A model generated the notes under the pieces. It did no database searches. It saw only the letters and a program-made list of their open reading frames with translations, and was not told the origin of the DNA. The position numbers were made by a program, and so were the translations under genes. Below, in pieces: positions 54,341 through 63,000 of a stretch of 64,000 nt of DNA. The stretch's first letter is position 1. Each line of letters starts with the position of its first letter. Source of the stretch: Pseudomonas putida (GTDB taxonomy: Bacteria > Pseudomonadota > Gammaproteobacteria > Pseudomonadales > Pseudomonadaceae); contig NZ_SMTE01000004.1 of the NCBI RefSeq assembly GCF_004357765.1, positions 62,001 through 126,000 on the forward strand, in the 5' to 3' direction.

Positions 54341-56619
54341 CCCTGAGCACCTCCAATCAATTCGCCGACGGCATCCAGCAACGCATCGTCATGGAAGCTG
54401 GCCTTGGCCAAATAGTAGTCGGCGCCAGCGTCCAGGCCACGCCGCCGGTCTTCCTCCCGGTCCTTGTACGACACCACCATCACCGGCAGACTCTGCAGCC
54501 GTTGATCGCGGCGCACCAGGGTGACCAGCTCGATGCCATCCATGCGCGGCATGTCGATGTCGGTGATCAGCAAGTCGAAGCGGTCACCACGCAGAGCATT
54601 CCAGCCATCCATGCCATCGACCGCCACCGCGACCTCGTAGCCTCGGTTGCTCAGCAGCTTACGTTGCAGTTCGCGCACGGTGAGCGAGTCATCGACCACG
54701 AGAATGCGCTTGCGTACCTGGCCGCGCCCGTCCTGGCCGCCGCGCTCGACCCGCTCCAGGCGACCGCTGCTGAGCAGTTTTTCCACCGAGCGCAACAGGT
54801 CTTCGACGTCGACGATCAGCACCACCGAGCCGTCATCGAGCAGCGCGCCTGCGGAGATGTCCTGAACCTTGCCCAGGCGGGCATCCAGCGGCATCACCAC
54901 CAATACCCGCTCGCCGATCAGACGCTCCACGGCAACGCCATACAGCTGCTCCCGCTCGCGAATCACCACCACCGCAAGGCGCGACTGATCCCCCTGCCCC
55001 GCTGGACGGTTGAGCAACTGGCTGGCCGCCACCAGGCCTATATGCCGGCCCTCGTGCCAGAAATGCTGGCGCCCTTCGATCTGCACGATCTGCCCGGCTT
55101 CGACCTCAAGGGTGCGTTCGATATGTGCCAGGGGAAAGGCGTAGGCCTCCCCACCCACCGTCGCTACCAGGCTGCGCACCACCGACAGGGTCAGCGGCAC
55201 TTCGAGCTGGAAGCGACAACCCTGACCAGCTTCCTGGGTCAGCTCGATCGAGCCACGCAAACCGCGCACCATGTGCTGCACCGCGTCGAGTCCGACACCT
55301 CGGCCAGACACCTCGGTGACCTGGTCGCGCAAGCTGAAACCGGGCAGGAACAGAAACGCCAGCAGCTCCGCTTCGCTCATGTGCGAAACGCTCTCCAGCG
55401 GTGCCAGACCGCGCTCGACGATGCTGCGGCGCAGCCGCTCCAGGTCGATGCCAGCACCATCATCGAACAGTTCGAGCACCAGCAGACCTGCCTGGTGCGA
55501 GGCCCGCAAGCGGACCACTCCCTCCTGGGCCTTGCCCGCCAAAGTCCGTTGCTCGGGCAGTTCGATGCCATGATCGACCGCGTTGCGCAGCAGATGTGTC
55601 AGCGGTGCGTCGAGCTTTTCCAGGACGTCGCGATCGACCTGGGTCTTCTCGCCCTCGATGTGCAGACGCACCTGCTTCCCCAGCGAGCGCCCCAGATCCC
55701 GGACCATCCGGCTCTGTCCGCTGAGGACGTCGGCCAATGGCCGCATGCGGCAGGCCAGCGCCGTGTCGTAGAGGGCCTGGGCGCGCTGACTGGCCTGCCA
55801 GCCGAACTCGTCCAGGTCGGCGGCCTGTTGTTGCAGAATCTGCTGGGTTTCCGCCAGCAGACGCTGGGTCTGGGCCAATGCCTCGAGCACCTCTGGACCT
55901 TGGCCGCTGCCTTCGAGTTGCACCTTCAAACCATCCAGGGCGCGCATGCCCTGTCCGTGCATGCGCTTGAGCCGTTGCAAGGTCGCCAGATAGGGTTTCA
56001 GCCGCTGGGTTTCGACCAGCGCCTTGCTCGACAGATCGAGCAGGCCGTTCAACCGTTCGGCGGTGACGCGCAGCACCCGCTCGCCGCCTTCGAGGTTACG
56101 CTTGCCAGGCCTGGGCGCAGGTTCCGGTTCAATCTCGACAGCAGATAGGACTGCACTATCGATGGTCACCGCTTCGCTCGGCGGGGCCTGGGGCGTGGGG
56201 GACGGCGCCGGGGGTACCGGCAGCGCCGCCGTACCGTCAAGCAGAGCGGCCAGGTGTGCCAGAAAACCCGGAACGGCCCCCTCTCCCTGCTGGTCGCCGG
56301 GTGTGGCAATGTGCAGCAGGATGTCGGTGCCGCGCAGCAAGGCATCGATATGCTCGGCGCGCAGACGCAAGCGTCCCTCCTGCGCCGCCACCAGGCAATC
56401 TTCCATGGCGTGGGCCACGCTGACCCCGGCATCGATGCCGACGATGCGCGCCGCGCCCTTGAGCGAATGGGCCGCGCGCATGCAGGCTTCGAGCTGCTCG
56501 GCCTGGGTTGGGTCACGTTCCAGCGCCAGCAGTCCGGCGTTGAGCACTTGGGTCTGCGCTTCGGCCTCCAGGCCGAACAGTTCGAGCAGCGATGCGTCGC
56601 GCATTTGCTCTGGGGTCAT
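54337..56619 (-). CDS. wspE: WspE, hybrid CheA-like histidine kinase
   Basis: 760 residues from ATG at 56619, which overlaps wspD by four bases; the frame stays open upstream but that part is antisense-like to wspD. Domains: HPt with His51 (RAAHSLKGAARIVG), dimerisation and HATPase with LLRNAVDHGIELP and the VSGRGVGLDAVQHMVRGLRG block, CheW-like domain (about 500-630), and a C-terminal REC with Asp687 (LLITDIDMPRMDG). It phosphorylates WspR and WspF. Confidence 0.96.
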   Translation of the reverse strand: MTPEQMRDASLLELFGLEAEAQTQVLNAGLLALERDPTQAEQLEACMRAAHSLKGAARIVGIDAGVSVAHAMEDCLVAAQEGRLRLRAEHIDALLRGTDILLHIATPGDQQGEGAVPGFLAHLAALLDGTAALPVPPAPSPTPQAPPSEAVTIDSAVLSAVEIEPEPAPRPGKRNLEGGERVLRVTAERLNGLLDLSSKALVETQRLKPYLATLQRLKRMHGQGMRALDGLKVQLEGSGQGPEVLEALAQTQRLLAETQQILQQQAADLDEFGWQASQRAQALYDTALACRMRPLADVLSGQSRMVRDLGRSLGKQVRLHIEGEKTQVDRDVLEKLDAPLTHLLRNAVDHGIELPEQRTLAGKAQEGVVRLRASHQAGLLVLELFDDGAGIDLERLRRSIVERGLAPLESVSHMSEAELLAFLFLPGFSLRDQVTEVSGRGVGLDAVQHMVRGLRGSIELTQEAGQGCRFQLEVPLTLSVVRSLVATVGGEAYAFPLAHIERTLEVEAGQIVQIEGRQHFWHEGRHIGLVAASQLLNRPAGQGDQSRLAVVVIREREQLYGVAVERLIGERVLVVMPLDARLGKVQDISAGALLDDGSVVLIVDVEDLLRSVEKLLSSGRLERVERGGQDGRGQVRKRILVVDDSLTVRELQRKLLSNRGYEVAVAVDGMDGWNALRGDRFDLLITDIDMPRMDGIELVTLVRRDQRLQSLPVMVVSYKDREEDRRRGLDAGADYYLAKASFHDDALLDAVGELIGGAQG

Positions 56620-57281
56620 GACAGGCTCCGCTGCACGGCAGACAGTAGATGTAATTCGTCCAGCACGCGCACGCTGCGTCCACGCCACTGCAGTACCGCA
56701 GCGGTGAACGGCGCGGCGTCGGGCTGCTTGTCCGGCCGGGAGGAGTCGAGGCGATGGATGCCGTCGATCTCGTCCACGGCGATCACCACCGGCCCACCAT
56801 TGGCAGCCAGGATGAGCATGCGTGGCAACGCACGCCCGACTGCTGCGCCGGGCGGCGCGACCGGCACCTCGAGCAAGTCGGCCAGCGATACGCAGGGCAC
56901 CAATGCACCGCGGACATTGGCCACACCCTGCAATACCCGCGAGCGTTGGTGGGGCAGCGAGTGCACCGGCTGCATGGGCGCGACCTCCGCCAGACAGGCG
57001 GTGGCCAGGGCCAGCCACTCCTCGCCCAGACGGAACAGTAACAACGAGCGGCCATCGACGCGCTCGGGCGGCGGCGCAGGTGCCAGTTCATCCGCATCGA
57101 GCAAGGCATAGCGGTCGAGCAAGCGGGTCGCCGCCGCGGCATACACCTCGCAGTTCCGGCAGTGAATGTGCCGCACCAGCAGAGGACACTGCTTGTCGCC
57201 ATGGACGCCGATCCGGTTCCAGCAATCATCGATGAGCTGATCCTGCTGAGCGAGCGTTTGCAGCAACTGTTCGCCATTCAT
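56616..57281 (-). CDS. wspD: WspD, CheW-like adaptor with Cys-rich N-terminus
   Basis: 221 residues. The CheW domain occupies about 75-215 (SLLLFRLGEEWLALATACLA, VLQGVANVRGALVPCVSLAD). Before it is a Cys/His-rich segment: Cys20, Cys32, His38, His40, Cys41, Cys44 (DDCWNRIGV and HIHCRNCEVY). This segment is conserved in WspD-type proteins as I recall them but has no assigned role. It couples the receptor to WspE. Overlaps wspC and wspE by four bases each. Confidence 0.93.
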   Translation of the reverse strand: MNGEQLLQTLAQQDQLIDDCWNRIGVHGDKQCPLLVRHIHCRNCEVYAAAATRLLDRYALLDADELAPAPPPERVDGRSLLLFRLGEEWLALATACLAEVAPMQPVHSLPHQRSRVLQGVANVRGALVPCVSLADLLEVPVAPPGAAVGRALPRMLILAANGGPVVIAVDEIDGIHRLDSSRPDKQPDAAPFTAAVLQWRGRSVRVLDELHLLSAVQRSLS

Positions 57282-58525
57282 CGTTCAGGCTCCCGGCCAA
57301 TGCGTGCGGCCCGTTCATGCAGACGGCGGGCTCCGGCTTCATCGCCCTGGGCCGCCAGCAACATGGCCAGCTGGATCAGCGCCTCGGTGTGCTGGGGTTC
57401 CAGGTACAAGGCCTTGCGGTAGTGACTGAGCGCCTGCGCGGCATCGCCTTCTGTGTCGCTGAGCAGTCCGAGCCAGTAGTACACCTGGGCATGGGGCGGG
57501 AACGTGCGCAGGTAACGCTGGCAACCGGCGCGGGCCTGGGCGTGCTCGCCGGCGTTGGCCTGACGGGTGATGCTGGCCAGCAACTGTTCCGCAGTTTCGG
57601 CCGGCGCCGAAGGGGGCGGCGATGACGCAATCGGCCTGGGCCGCTCCGGCAGGCTGCGCAAGGGCGGCACGGCAGCTACAGTGGGCCGTGGAAGCACGCG
57701 ACTGACCGGCGCGATCGGCATTGCTGGCGCGTCCGCCTGGCGGGCGTAGGCGAACGCCTGTGGAATGCCCAATGCACGCATGCCCAGGCGGGACAGCAGG
57801 CTGCCTTCGGCCGGACCGATGAACAACACACCCTCGGCGTGGGCCAGACGCTTGAGCACCTCGAACACGCGCTGTTGGGTGGCCGTATCGAAATAGATCA
57901 GCAGGTTGCGGCAGAACACGAAGTCATACAGCCCGTCGCGGCTGGCCAGCCCTGGGTCCAGGACATTGCCCACCTGCAGGCTGACCGACTGACGAACCCG
58001 GTCATGTAACCGATGGCCGTCCTCGACGGGGTCGAAGTGCCGGTCACGGAACGCCAGGTCGCCGCCACGGAAGGCATTGCGGCCATAGATGCCCTGCTCG
58101 GCCTTGGCCACCGAACTGGGACTGACGTCCATGCCGTCGATGCGGAAAGCTTGCGCCGCCATCCCACTGTCGAGCAACGCCATGGCCAGGGAATAGGGCT
58201 CCTCCCCGGTCGAGCAGGGCAGGCTCAGCAGCCGTAGCGGGCGCGCCCCGGCCAGTTCGGCCAGGCGCTTGTGGGCCAGACCGACCAGGGCGGTAAAGGA
58301 CTCGGGATAACGGAAAAACCACGTTTCGGGAACGATCACCGCCTCGATCAGCGCCTGCTGCTCATCCGCCGACTGCTGCAGGCGCAGCCAATAATCGTCG
58401 AGGTCGCCGGCATGGGTCGCTACGCAGCGCTGGCGCAAGGCACGCTGGACCATCGGCACGCCGACCGAGTCGACGTCCAGACCGATCCGCGCCTGCAGGA
58501 ACCGGAAGAAGCGCTGCTCGCTCAT
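57278..58525 (-). CDS. wspC: WspC, CheR-like methyltransferase with TPR tail
   Basis: 415 residues: CheR N-terminal helical domain, SAM-binding catalytic domain with LLSLPCSTGEEPYSLAMALL and FVFCRNLLIYFD, a Pro-rich linker (about 250-300) and C-terminal tetratricopeptide-like helices (YWLGLLSDTEGDAAQALSHY, LYLEPQHTEALIQLAMLLAA). It methylates glutamates of WspA. Overlaps wspB and wspD by four bases. Confidence 0.95.
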   Translation of the reverse strand: MSEQRFFRFLQARIGLDVDSVGVPMVQRALRQRCVATHAGDLDDYWLRLQQSADEQQALIEAVIVPETWFFRYPESFTALVGLAHKRLAELAGARPLRLLSLPCSTGEEPYSLAMALLDSGMAAQAFRIDGMDVSPSSVAKAEQGIYGRNAFRGGDLAFRDRHFDPVEDGHRLHDRVRQSVSLQVGNVLDPGLASRDGLYDFVFCRNLLIYFDTATQQRVFEVLKRLAHAEGVLFIGPAEGSLLSRLGMRALGIPQAFAYARQADAPAMPIAPVSRVLPRPTVAAVPPLRSLPERPRPIASSPPPSAPAETAEQLLASITRQANAGEHAQARAGCQRYLRTFPPHAQVYYWLGLLSDTEGDAAQALSHYRKALYLEPQHTEALIQLAMLLAAQGDEAGARRLHERAARIGREPER

Positions 58526-59028
58526 GTCGCCTCCTCGCCCGTAACGGTGGGAAACAGCATCTGGCGCACGGCATCGCAGAGCAGGTCGTCCACTTCGATG
58601 CGCTGCAACAGGCCCTGGGCGTCTTCGAGTACCGGCCCCAGATAGCGGGCGTCGCCGTTGTCCAGACCATACGGCTGGAAGGCGTCGGGCTGACAGCGCA
58701 AGGTCTCGGTGGCCTGCTCCAGTACCAGCCCGAGCGCTCGCTCGCTGCGGTAACGCACCAGGACCAGGCGAGTGCTGGTGCGCTGCTCGGCAGGGACGCC
58801 GAAGCTCAAGGCGGCCAGGTCGATCACCGGCACCAACTGGCCGCGGTGAGCGAGGATGCCGGCCACCCAGACCGGTGCCTGGGCAATCGGCTTTAGCGGG
58901 CGCCTTGGCAACACTTCGATCACCTCACGCACATCCAGGGCAAAGCGCTGGCCACCCAGGTGAAACTGCAAGTACAGCGCGCCCTTGGCTGAGCCCGCTG
59001 CAGTCTTGGGGTGCAGGTCGTTCATCAC
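58522..59028 (-). CDS. wspB: WspB, CheW-like adaptor
   Basis: 168 residues, a single CheW domain (LYLQFHLGGQRFALDVREVI, VWVAGILAHRGQLVPVIDLA). Unlike WspD it has no Cys-rich extension. It starts two bases after the wspA stop; the second codon is also ATG. Couples WspA to WspE. Confidence 0.95.
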   Translation of the reverse strand: MMNDLHPKTAAGSAKGALYLQFHLGGQRFALDVREVIEVLPRRPLKPIAQAPVWVAGILAHRGQLVPVIDLAALSFGVPAEQRTSTRLVLVRYRSERALGLVLEQATETLRCQPDAFQPYGLDNGDARYLGPVLEDAQGLLQRIEVDDLLCDAVRQMLFPTVTGEEAT

Positions 59029-59030
59029 GG

Positions 59031-60653
59031 TCAGACTTTGAATCGCGACACACCACCGCGCAGACCCGCGGCTACCTGGCTCAATTCGTCGATGGCGAAA
59101 CTGGCCTGGCGCAGCGACTCGACGGTCTGGGTGCTGGCATCGCTGAGCTGGGCCAGCGCCTGGTTGATCTGCTCGGCGCCGGTCGCCTGGGCCTGCATGC
59201 CCTCGTTGACCATCAGCACCCTTGGGGCCAGTGCCTGTACCTGGTGGATGATCTGGCTGAGCTGCTCACCTACCTGTTGCACCTCCGCCATGCCACGACG
59301 CACTTCCTCGGAGAACTTGTCCATGCCCATGACCCCAGCCGATACCGCCGACTGGATCTCGCGCACCATCTGCTCGATGTCGTAGGTAGCGACGGCGGTC
59401 TGGTCCGCCAGGCGGCGCACCTCGGTGGCCACGACGGCGAAGCCGCGTCCGTATTCACCGGCTTTCTCCGCCTCGATGGCGGCGTTGAGCGACAACAGGT
59501 TGGTCTGGTCGGCGACCTTGACGATGGTCACCACCACCTGGGTGATGTTGCTGGCTTTCTCGTTGAGGATCGCCAGCTTGGCATTGACCAGGTCGGCGGC
59601 GCCCATCACCTGATGCATGGTGTCTTCCATGCGTGCCAGCCCCTGCTGGCCGGAACCGGCAAGGCTCGACGCCTGGTCGGCGGCGCTGGTGACCTCGGTC
59701 ATGGTACGCACCAGATCACGCGAGGTCGCAGCGATTTCCCGCGAAGTGGCGCCGATCTCGGTGGTGGTGGCCGCGGTTTCGGTGGCTGTGGCCTGCTGCT
59801 GCTTGGAAGTGGCAGCGATCTCGGTGACCGAAGTGGTCACCTGCACCGACGAGCGCTGGGCCTGGGCGACCAGGTTGGCCAGGGCCTCGGCCATTTCGTT
59901 GAAACCGCTTTCGATGGCGCCGAACTCATCCTTGCGCTCCAGGCTCAGGCGCATGCTCAGGTCGCCTGAACGCAGCTTGTCCAGCGCATGGACCACGCGC
60001 TGTACGGGGGAGGTGATGGCACGCATCAGCAACAGGCCACACACCCCTGCGGCTATGATCGCCAACAGCAGCGACACGATCATGCTGCCCTTGGCAGTGG
60101 CAACCGCGCTGACGATCTGCGCCGAGGCGGCGTCGGCAGATTCTCGATTGTGCTCGATCACTGCATTGAGCAGCTTGCGACCCTCCATCCAAGCCGGAGC
60201 CAGCTCGTCGGTGACCAGTCGCTCGGCCTCACTGAAATTGCGCTGCCGGTAGGTTTCCAACACCTGCTCGACGAGCTTGACGTAGGTGCTTTCCTGCTTG
60301 ATGAACTGATCGAAACGCTGTTGATCATCGGCGTCCTGGATGGTGCCCTGGTAACCGGCCATGTGTTCTTTGAGGCGATCGTCGAAGCCCTTGAACAGCT
60401 CCATGTCAGCCGGGGTGATCTCGCGACGGTTGGACAGGCCGACCAACTGCTGGCTGGTGACGTACATGTCGACCCAGGAACTGCGGATCATCGAACTGTA
60501 GTAGAGGCCTGGAATGCTGTCCGTGCCTACGGCCTGCTCGGCCTTCTCGATCGCCACCAGCCGCGAGTAGGCCGCCACGATCATCAGCAGCATGACGGCG
60601 ATGATCACGGCGAAACTTGCCAGGATCCGTTGGCGCAAGGTCCAGTTCTTCAC
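59031..60653 (-). CDS. wspA: WspA, surface-sensing chemoreceptor-like protein
   Basis: 540 residues: TM1 at about 10-30 ([20 protein letters not shown]), a four-helix-bundle periplasmic domain (about 35-185), TM2 at about 190-210 ([20 protein letters not shown]), HAMP ([20 protein letters not shown]) and a long cytoplasmic signalling domain with the hairpin tip motif [18 protein letters not shown]. In P. aeruginosa it responds to growth on surfaces and clusters laterally. First gene of the wsp operon. Confidence 0.96.
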   Translation of the reverse strand: MKNWTLRQRILASFAVIIAVMLLMIVAAYSRLVAIEKAEQAVGTDSIPGLYYSSMIRSSWVDMYVTSQQLVGLSNRREITPADMELFKGFDDRLKEHMAGYQGTIQDADDQQRFDQFIKQESTYVKLVEQVLETYRQRNFSEAERLVTDELAPAWMEGRKLLNAVIEHNRESADAASAQIVSAVATAKGSMIVSLLLAIIAAGVCGLLLMRAITSPVQRVVHALDKLRSGDLSMRLSLERKDEFGAIESGFNEMAEALANLVAQAQRSSVQVTTSVTEIAATSKQQQATATETAATTTEIGATSREIAATSRDLVRTMTEVTSAADQASSLAGSGQQGLARMEDTMHQVMGAADLVNAKLAILNEKASNITQVVVTIVKVADQTNLLSLNAAIEAEKAGEYGRGFAVVATEVRRLADQTAVATYDIEQMVREIQSAVSAGVMGMDKFSEEVRRGMAEVQQVGEQLSQIIHQVQALAPRVLMVNEGMQAQATGAEQINQALAQLSDASTQTVESLRQASFAIDELSQVAAGLRGGVSRFKV

Positions 60654-60696
60654 ATTCAGCCCTCAGGAATTCACTACGAGCGGGAAAAATCGCCGA

Positions 60697-60702
60697 AGTA
60701 TA
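60697..60702 (-). promoter_or_regulatory. Candidate -10 of the wsp operon
   Basis: Minus strand TATACT, 44 bases before the wspA ATG; no convincing -35 (GACAAA at a spacing of 18 is the best). The rest of the 165-bp gap to the TerB-like gene shows no hairpin or repeat. Confidence 0.35.
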
Positions 60703-60818
60703 GCCCAGGCATCCTATGCTTTTGTCGCTTCGGATGAGGGTAGAACCGTCATAGATGGCAGGACATGGGCTGGGCCTACCCTCCGGCAATCTGTGAAGAA
60801 GCAAATCGCCCGTTGCTT

Positions 60819-61508
60819 TTATCCGGCTTCGCCAACCTGGCGGACCTGCTCTTCGAGCGACTGGCGCAACGCAGGGTCGAGGCCGAGCTGGCGCGCCAGT
60901 TCATCCAGGTAGGCTCGCTCCATGAAGTGTTCCTGGTCGACCATCATCACGCTGGCCAGGTACATCTCGGCAGCCATCTCCGGGGTTTGCGCGGCACGAG
61001 CCACTTCGGCGGGATCGAGCGGCTTGTTCAGCTCGGCATGCAGCCAGTGCTGCAATTGCCGGTCGTTGTCCAGGCGAGTGAACTCGCCTTCGATCAGCTC
61101 GCGCTCACGGTCATCGATATGACCATCGGCCTTGGCCGCCGCCACCAGTGCCTGCAGCACCGCCTGACTGTGCTGTTCGGCCTGGGCCGGCGGCACGCGG
61201 TCGAGGGTCTGCGGCTCACGGTGCGATGCATCGCCCTGACGCGCCTGCCAATTGCCATAGGCCTTGTAGGCCAATACTCCCAGGGCCGCCAGGCCGCCAT
61301 AGGTGAGGGCTTTGCCGCCAAACTTGCGGGCTTTCTTGTTGCCTAGCAGCAGCCCCATGGCGCCTGCCGCCAGGGCCCCGCCGCCCGCCCCTGAGAGCAG
61401 GCTGCCAAGGCCTGCCGTCGTACCGGGTTTGCCAGTACCGCCGGCTTGCTTGTCGAGCAGCGCCTGGCCGGATTTGAGCAGTTGGTCGAGCAGTCCACGG
61501 GTGTTCAT
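60819..61508 (-). CDS. TerB-like/DUF533 membrane-associated protein (YebE type)
   Basis: 229 residues from ATG at 61508, which has GGAG nine bases upstream; ATG at 61517 abuts that site and is rejected. A Gly/Ala-rich N-terminal part with one hydrophobic segment (GGGALAAGAMGLLLG then GGLAALGVLAYKAYG) precedes a helical TerB-like domain (ALVAAAKADGHIDDRERELI, NKPLDPAEVARAAQTPEMAA). E. coli YebE is similar and responds to envelope stress. Function unknown; shares no operon with wsp. Confidence 0.88.
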   Translation of the reverse strand: MNTRGLLDQLLKSGQALLDKQAGGTGKPGTTAGLGSLLSGAGGGALAAGAMGLLLGNKKARKFGGKALTYGGLAALGVLAYKAYGNWQARQGDASHREPQTLDRVPPAQAEQHSQAVLQALVAAAKADGHIDDRERELIEGEFTRLDNDRQLQHWLHAELNKPLDPAEVARAAQTPEMAAEMYLASVMMVDQEHFMERAYLDELARQLGLDPALRQSLEEQVRQVGEAG

Positions 61509-61724
61509 CGAACGCATCTCCAGGAGGCACAGGTGAAAGGCCAGGGTAAGCCCTGCCGGGGTCGGAGCCAGTGTTGATTTGCTTCCGGATGTTGCATTGG
61601 CTGGCAAAAAGCCAACTAGACTGCTCTTCGCCAACACCTTGCATATCCGCACTACGCTTATAACGATCGCTGCACCCTTTCTTGATGACTGCCCCGAGCA
61701 AAATCTCCACGAAGAGGGAACACC

Positions 61725-62876
61725 ATGTCAGTGCACAAGACCGCATTGTTCGGCGCCGTGACCGGCGCCTTGCTGGCCTGCGCAAGCCTGCAGGCCGCCG
61801 ACTTGCCCAAGGCCCTGGGCGACGGCGAAGGGCGCCTGGATATCATCGCCTGGCCGGGCTACATCGAGCGCGGTGAAAGCGACAAGGCCTACGACTGGGT
61901 CACGGGGTTCGAAAAGGAAACCGGCTGCAAGGTCAGCGTCAAGACGGCCGCCACCTCCGACGAAATGGTCAGTCTCATGACCAAGGGCGGCTACGACCTG
62001 GTCACCGCCTCGGGTGACGCCTCGCTGCGTCTGATCGCCGGCAAGCGCGTGCAGCCGATCAACACGGCGCTGATCCCCAATTGGAAGCACATCGACCCAC
62101 GCCTGCAGAATGGGGGTTGGTACGTGGTCGACAAGCAGGTCTATGGCACGCCCTACCAGTGGGGGCCGAACGTCCTGCTGTACAACACCACGGTGTTCAA
62201 GCAGCCGCCGACCAGCTGGAGCGTGGTGTTCGAGCCGCAGGACCTGCCGGATGGCAAGCCGAACAAGGGCCGCGTACAGGCCTACGATGGGCCGATCTAC
62301 CTCGCCGACGCCGCGCTGTACCTGAAGTCGGCCAAGCCTGAGCTGGGCATCAAGGACCCCTACGAGCTGAACGAGGCCCAGTACAAGGCCGTGCTGGAAC
62401 TGCTGCGCCAGCAGCAACCGCTGGTGCACCGCTACTGGCATGACGCCACGGTGCAGATGAGCGACGTCAAGAACGAAGGCGTGGTCGCCTCCAGTTCGTG
62501 GGGCTACATGGTCAACGGCCTGAAAGCCGAGAACCAGCCGGTGGCCTCTACCATTCCGAAGGAAGGTGCTACCGGCTGGGCTGACACCACCATGCTGCAC
62601 AGCGAGGCCAAGCACCCCAACTGCGCCTACAAGTGGATGGACTGGTCGCTGCAACCGAAGGTCCAGGGCGATGTGGCGGCCTGGTTCGGCTCGCTGCCGG
62701 CGGTGCCCGCCGCCTGCACCAGCAGCGAGCTGCTCGGGGCCGAAGGTTGCAAGACCAATGGCTTCGACAATTTCGACAAGATCGCCTTCTGGAAGACGCC
62801 CCAGGCCCAGGGCGGCAAGTTCGTACCTTATAGCCGCTGGACCCAGGACTACATCGCGATCATGGGAGGGCGTTGA
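61725..62876 (+). CDS. Periplasmic polyamine-type ABC substrate-binding protein (YdcS-like)
   Basis: 383 residues with signal peptide ending SLQAA; GAGGG lies six bases before the ATG. The mature part shows IIAWPGYIERGESDKAYDW, MTKGGYDLVTASGDASLRLI and WGYMVNGLKAENQPVASTIP, typical of the PotD/PotF/YdcS family that binds putrescine, spermidine or related compounds. Two cysteine pairs are plausible near the end. First gene of a transporter operon; a REP pair separates it from the ATPase gene. Confidence 0.92.
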   Translation: MSVHKTALFGAVTGALLACASLQAADLPKALGDGEGRLDIIAWPGYIERGESDKAYDWVTGFEKETGCKVSVKTAATSDEMVSLMTKGGYDLVTASGDASLRLIAGKRVQPINTALIPNWKHIDPRLQNGGWYVVDKQVYGTPYQWGPNVLLYNTTVFKQPPTSWSVVFEPQDLPDGKPNKGRVQAYDGPIYLADAALYLKSAKPELGIKDPYELNEAQYKAVLELLRQQQPLVHRYWHDATVQMSDVKNEGVVASSSWGYMVNGLKAENQPVASTIPKEGATGWADTTMLHSEAKHPNCAYKWMDWSLQPKVQGDVAAWFGSLPAVPAACTSSELLGAEGCKTNGFDNFDKIAFWKTPQAQGGKFVPYSRWTQDYIAIMGGR

Positions 62877-62894
62877 GGTCCATTGAGCCTGTGG

Positions 62895-62966
62895 TGGCCC
62901 CTTCGCGGGACAAGCCCGCTCCCACAAATTCGCCTGTAGGAGCGGGCTTGTCCCGCGAAGGGGCCA
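62895..62966. repeat. Inverted REP pair inside the ABC transporter operon
   Basis: Two near-identical elements in opposite orientation (62895-62926 and 62935-62966) fold into a long hairpin with an 8-base loop, directly between the binding-protein stop (62876) and the ATPase start (63001). Such placement is known in malE-malF, where it stabilises the upstream message. Confidence 0.95.
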
Positions 62967-63000
62967 CTAGAGGTAACACAAGTACAGCTGAGTACCGCCC

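Noticed and set aside
54337-57018. An 893-residue WspE with long N-terminal extension
   Set aside because: The extra 133 codons overlap wspD in another frame; the ATG at 56619 overlaps the wspD stop by ATGA as with the other wsp joints and begins just before the HPt domain.
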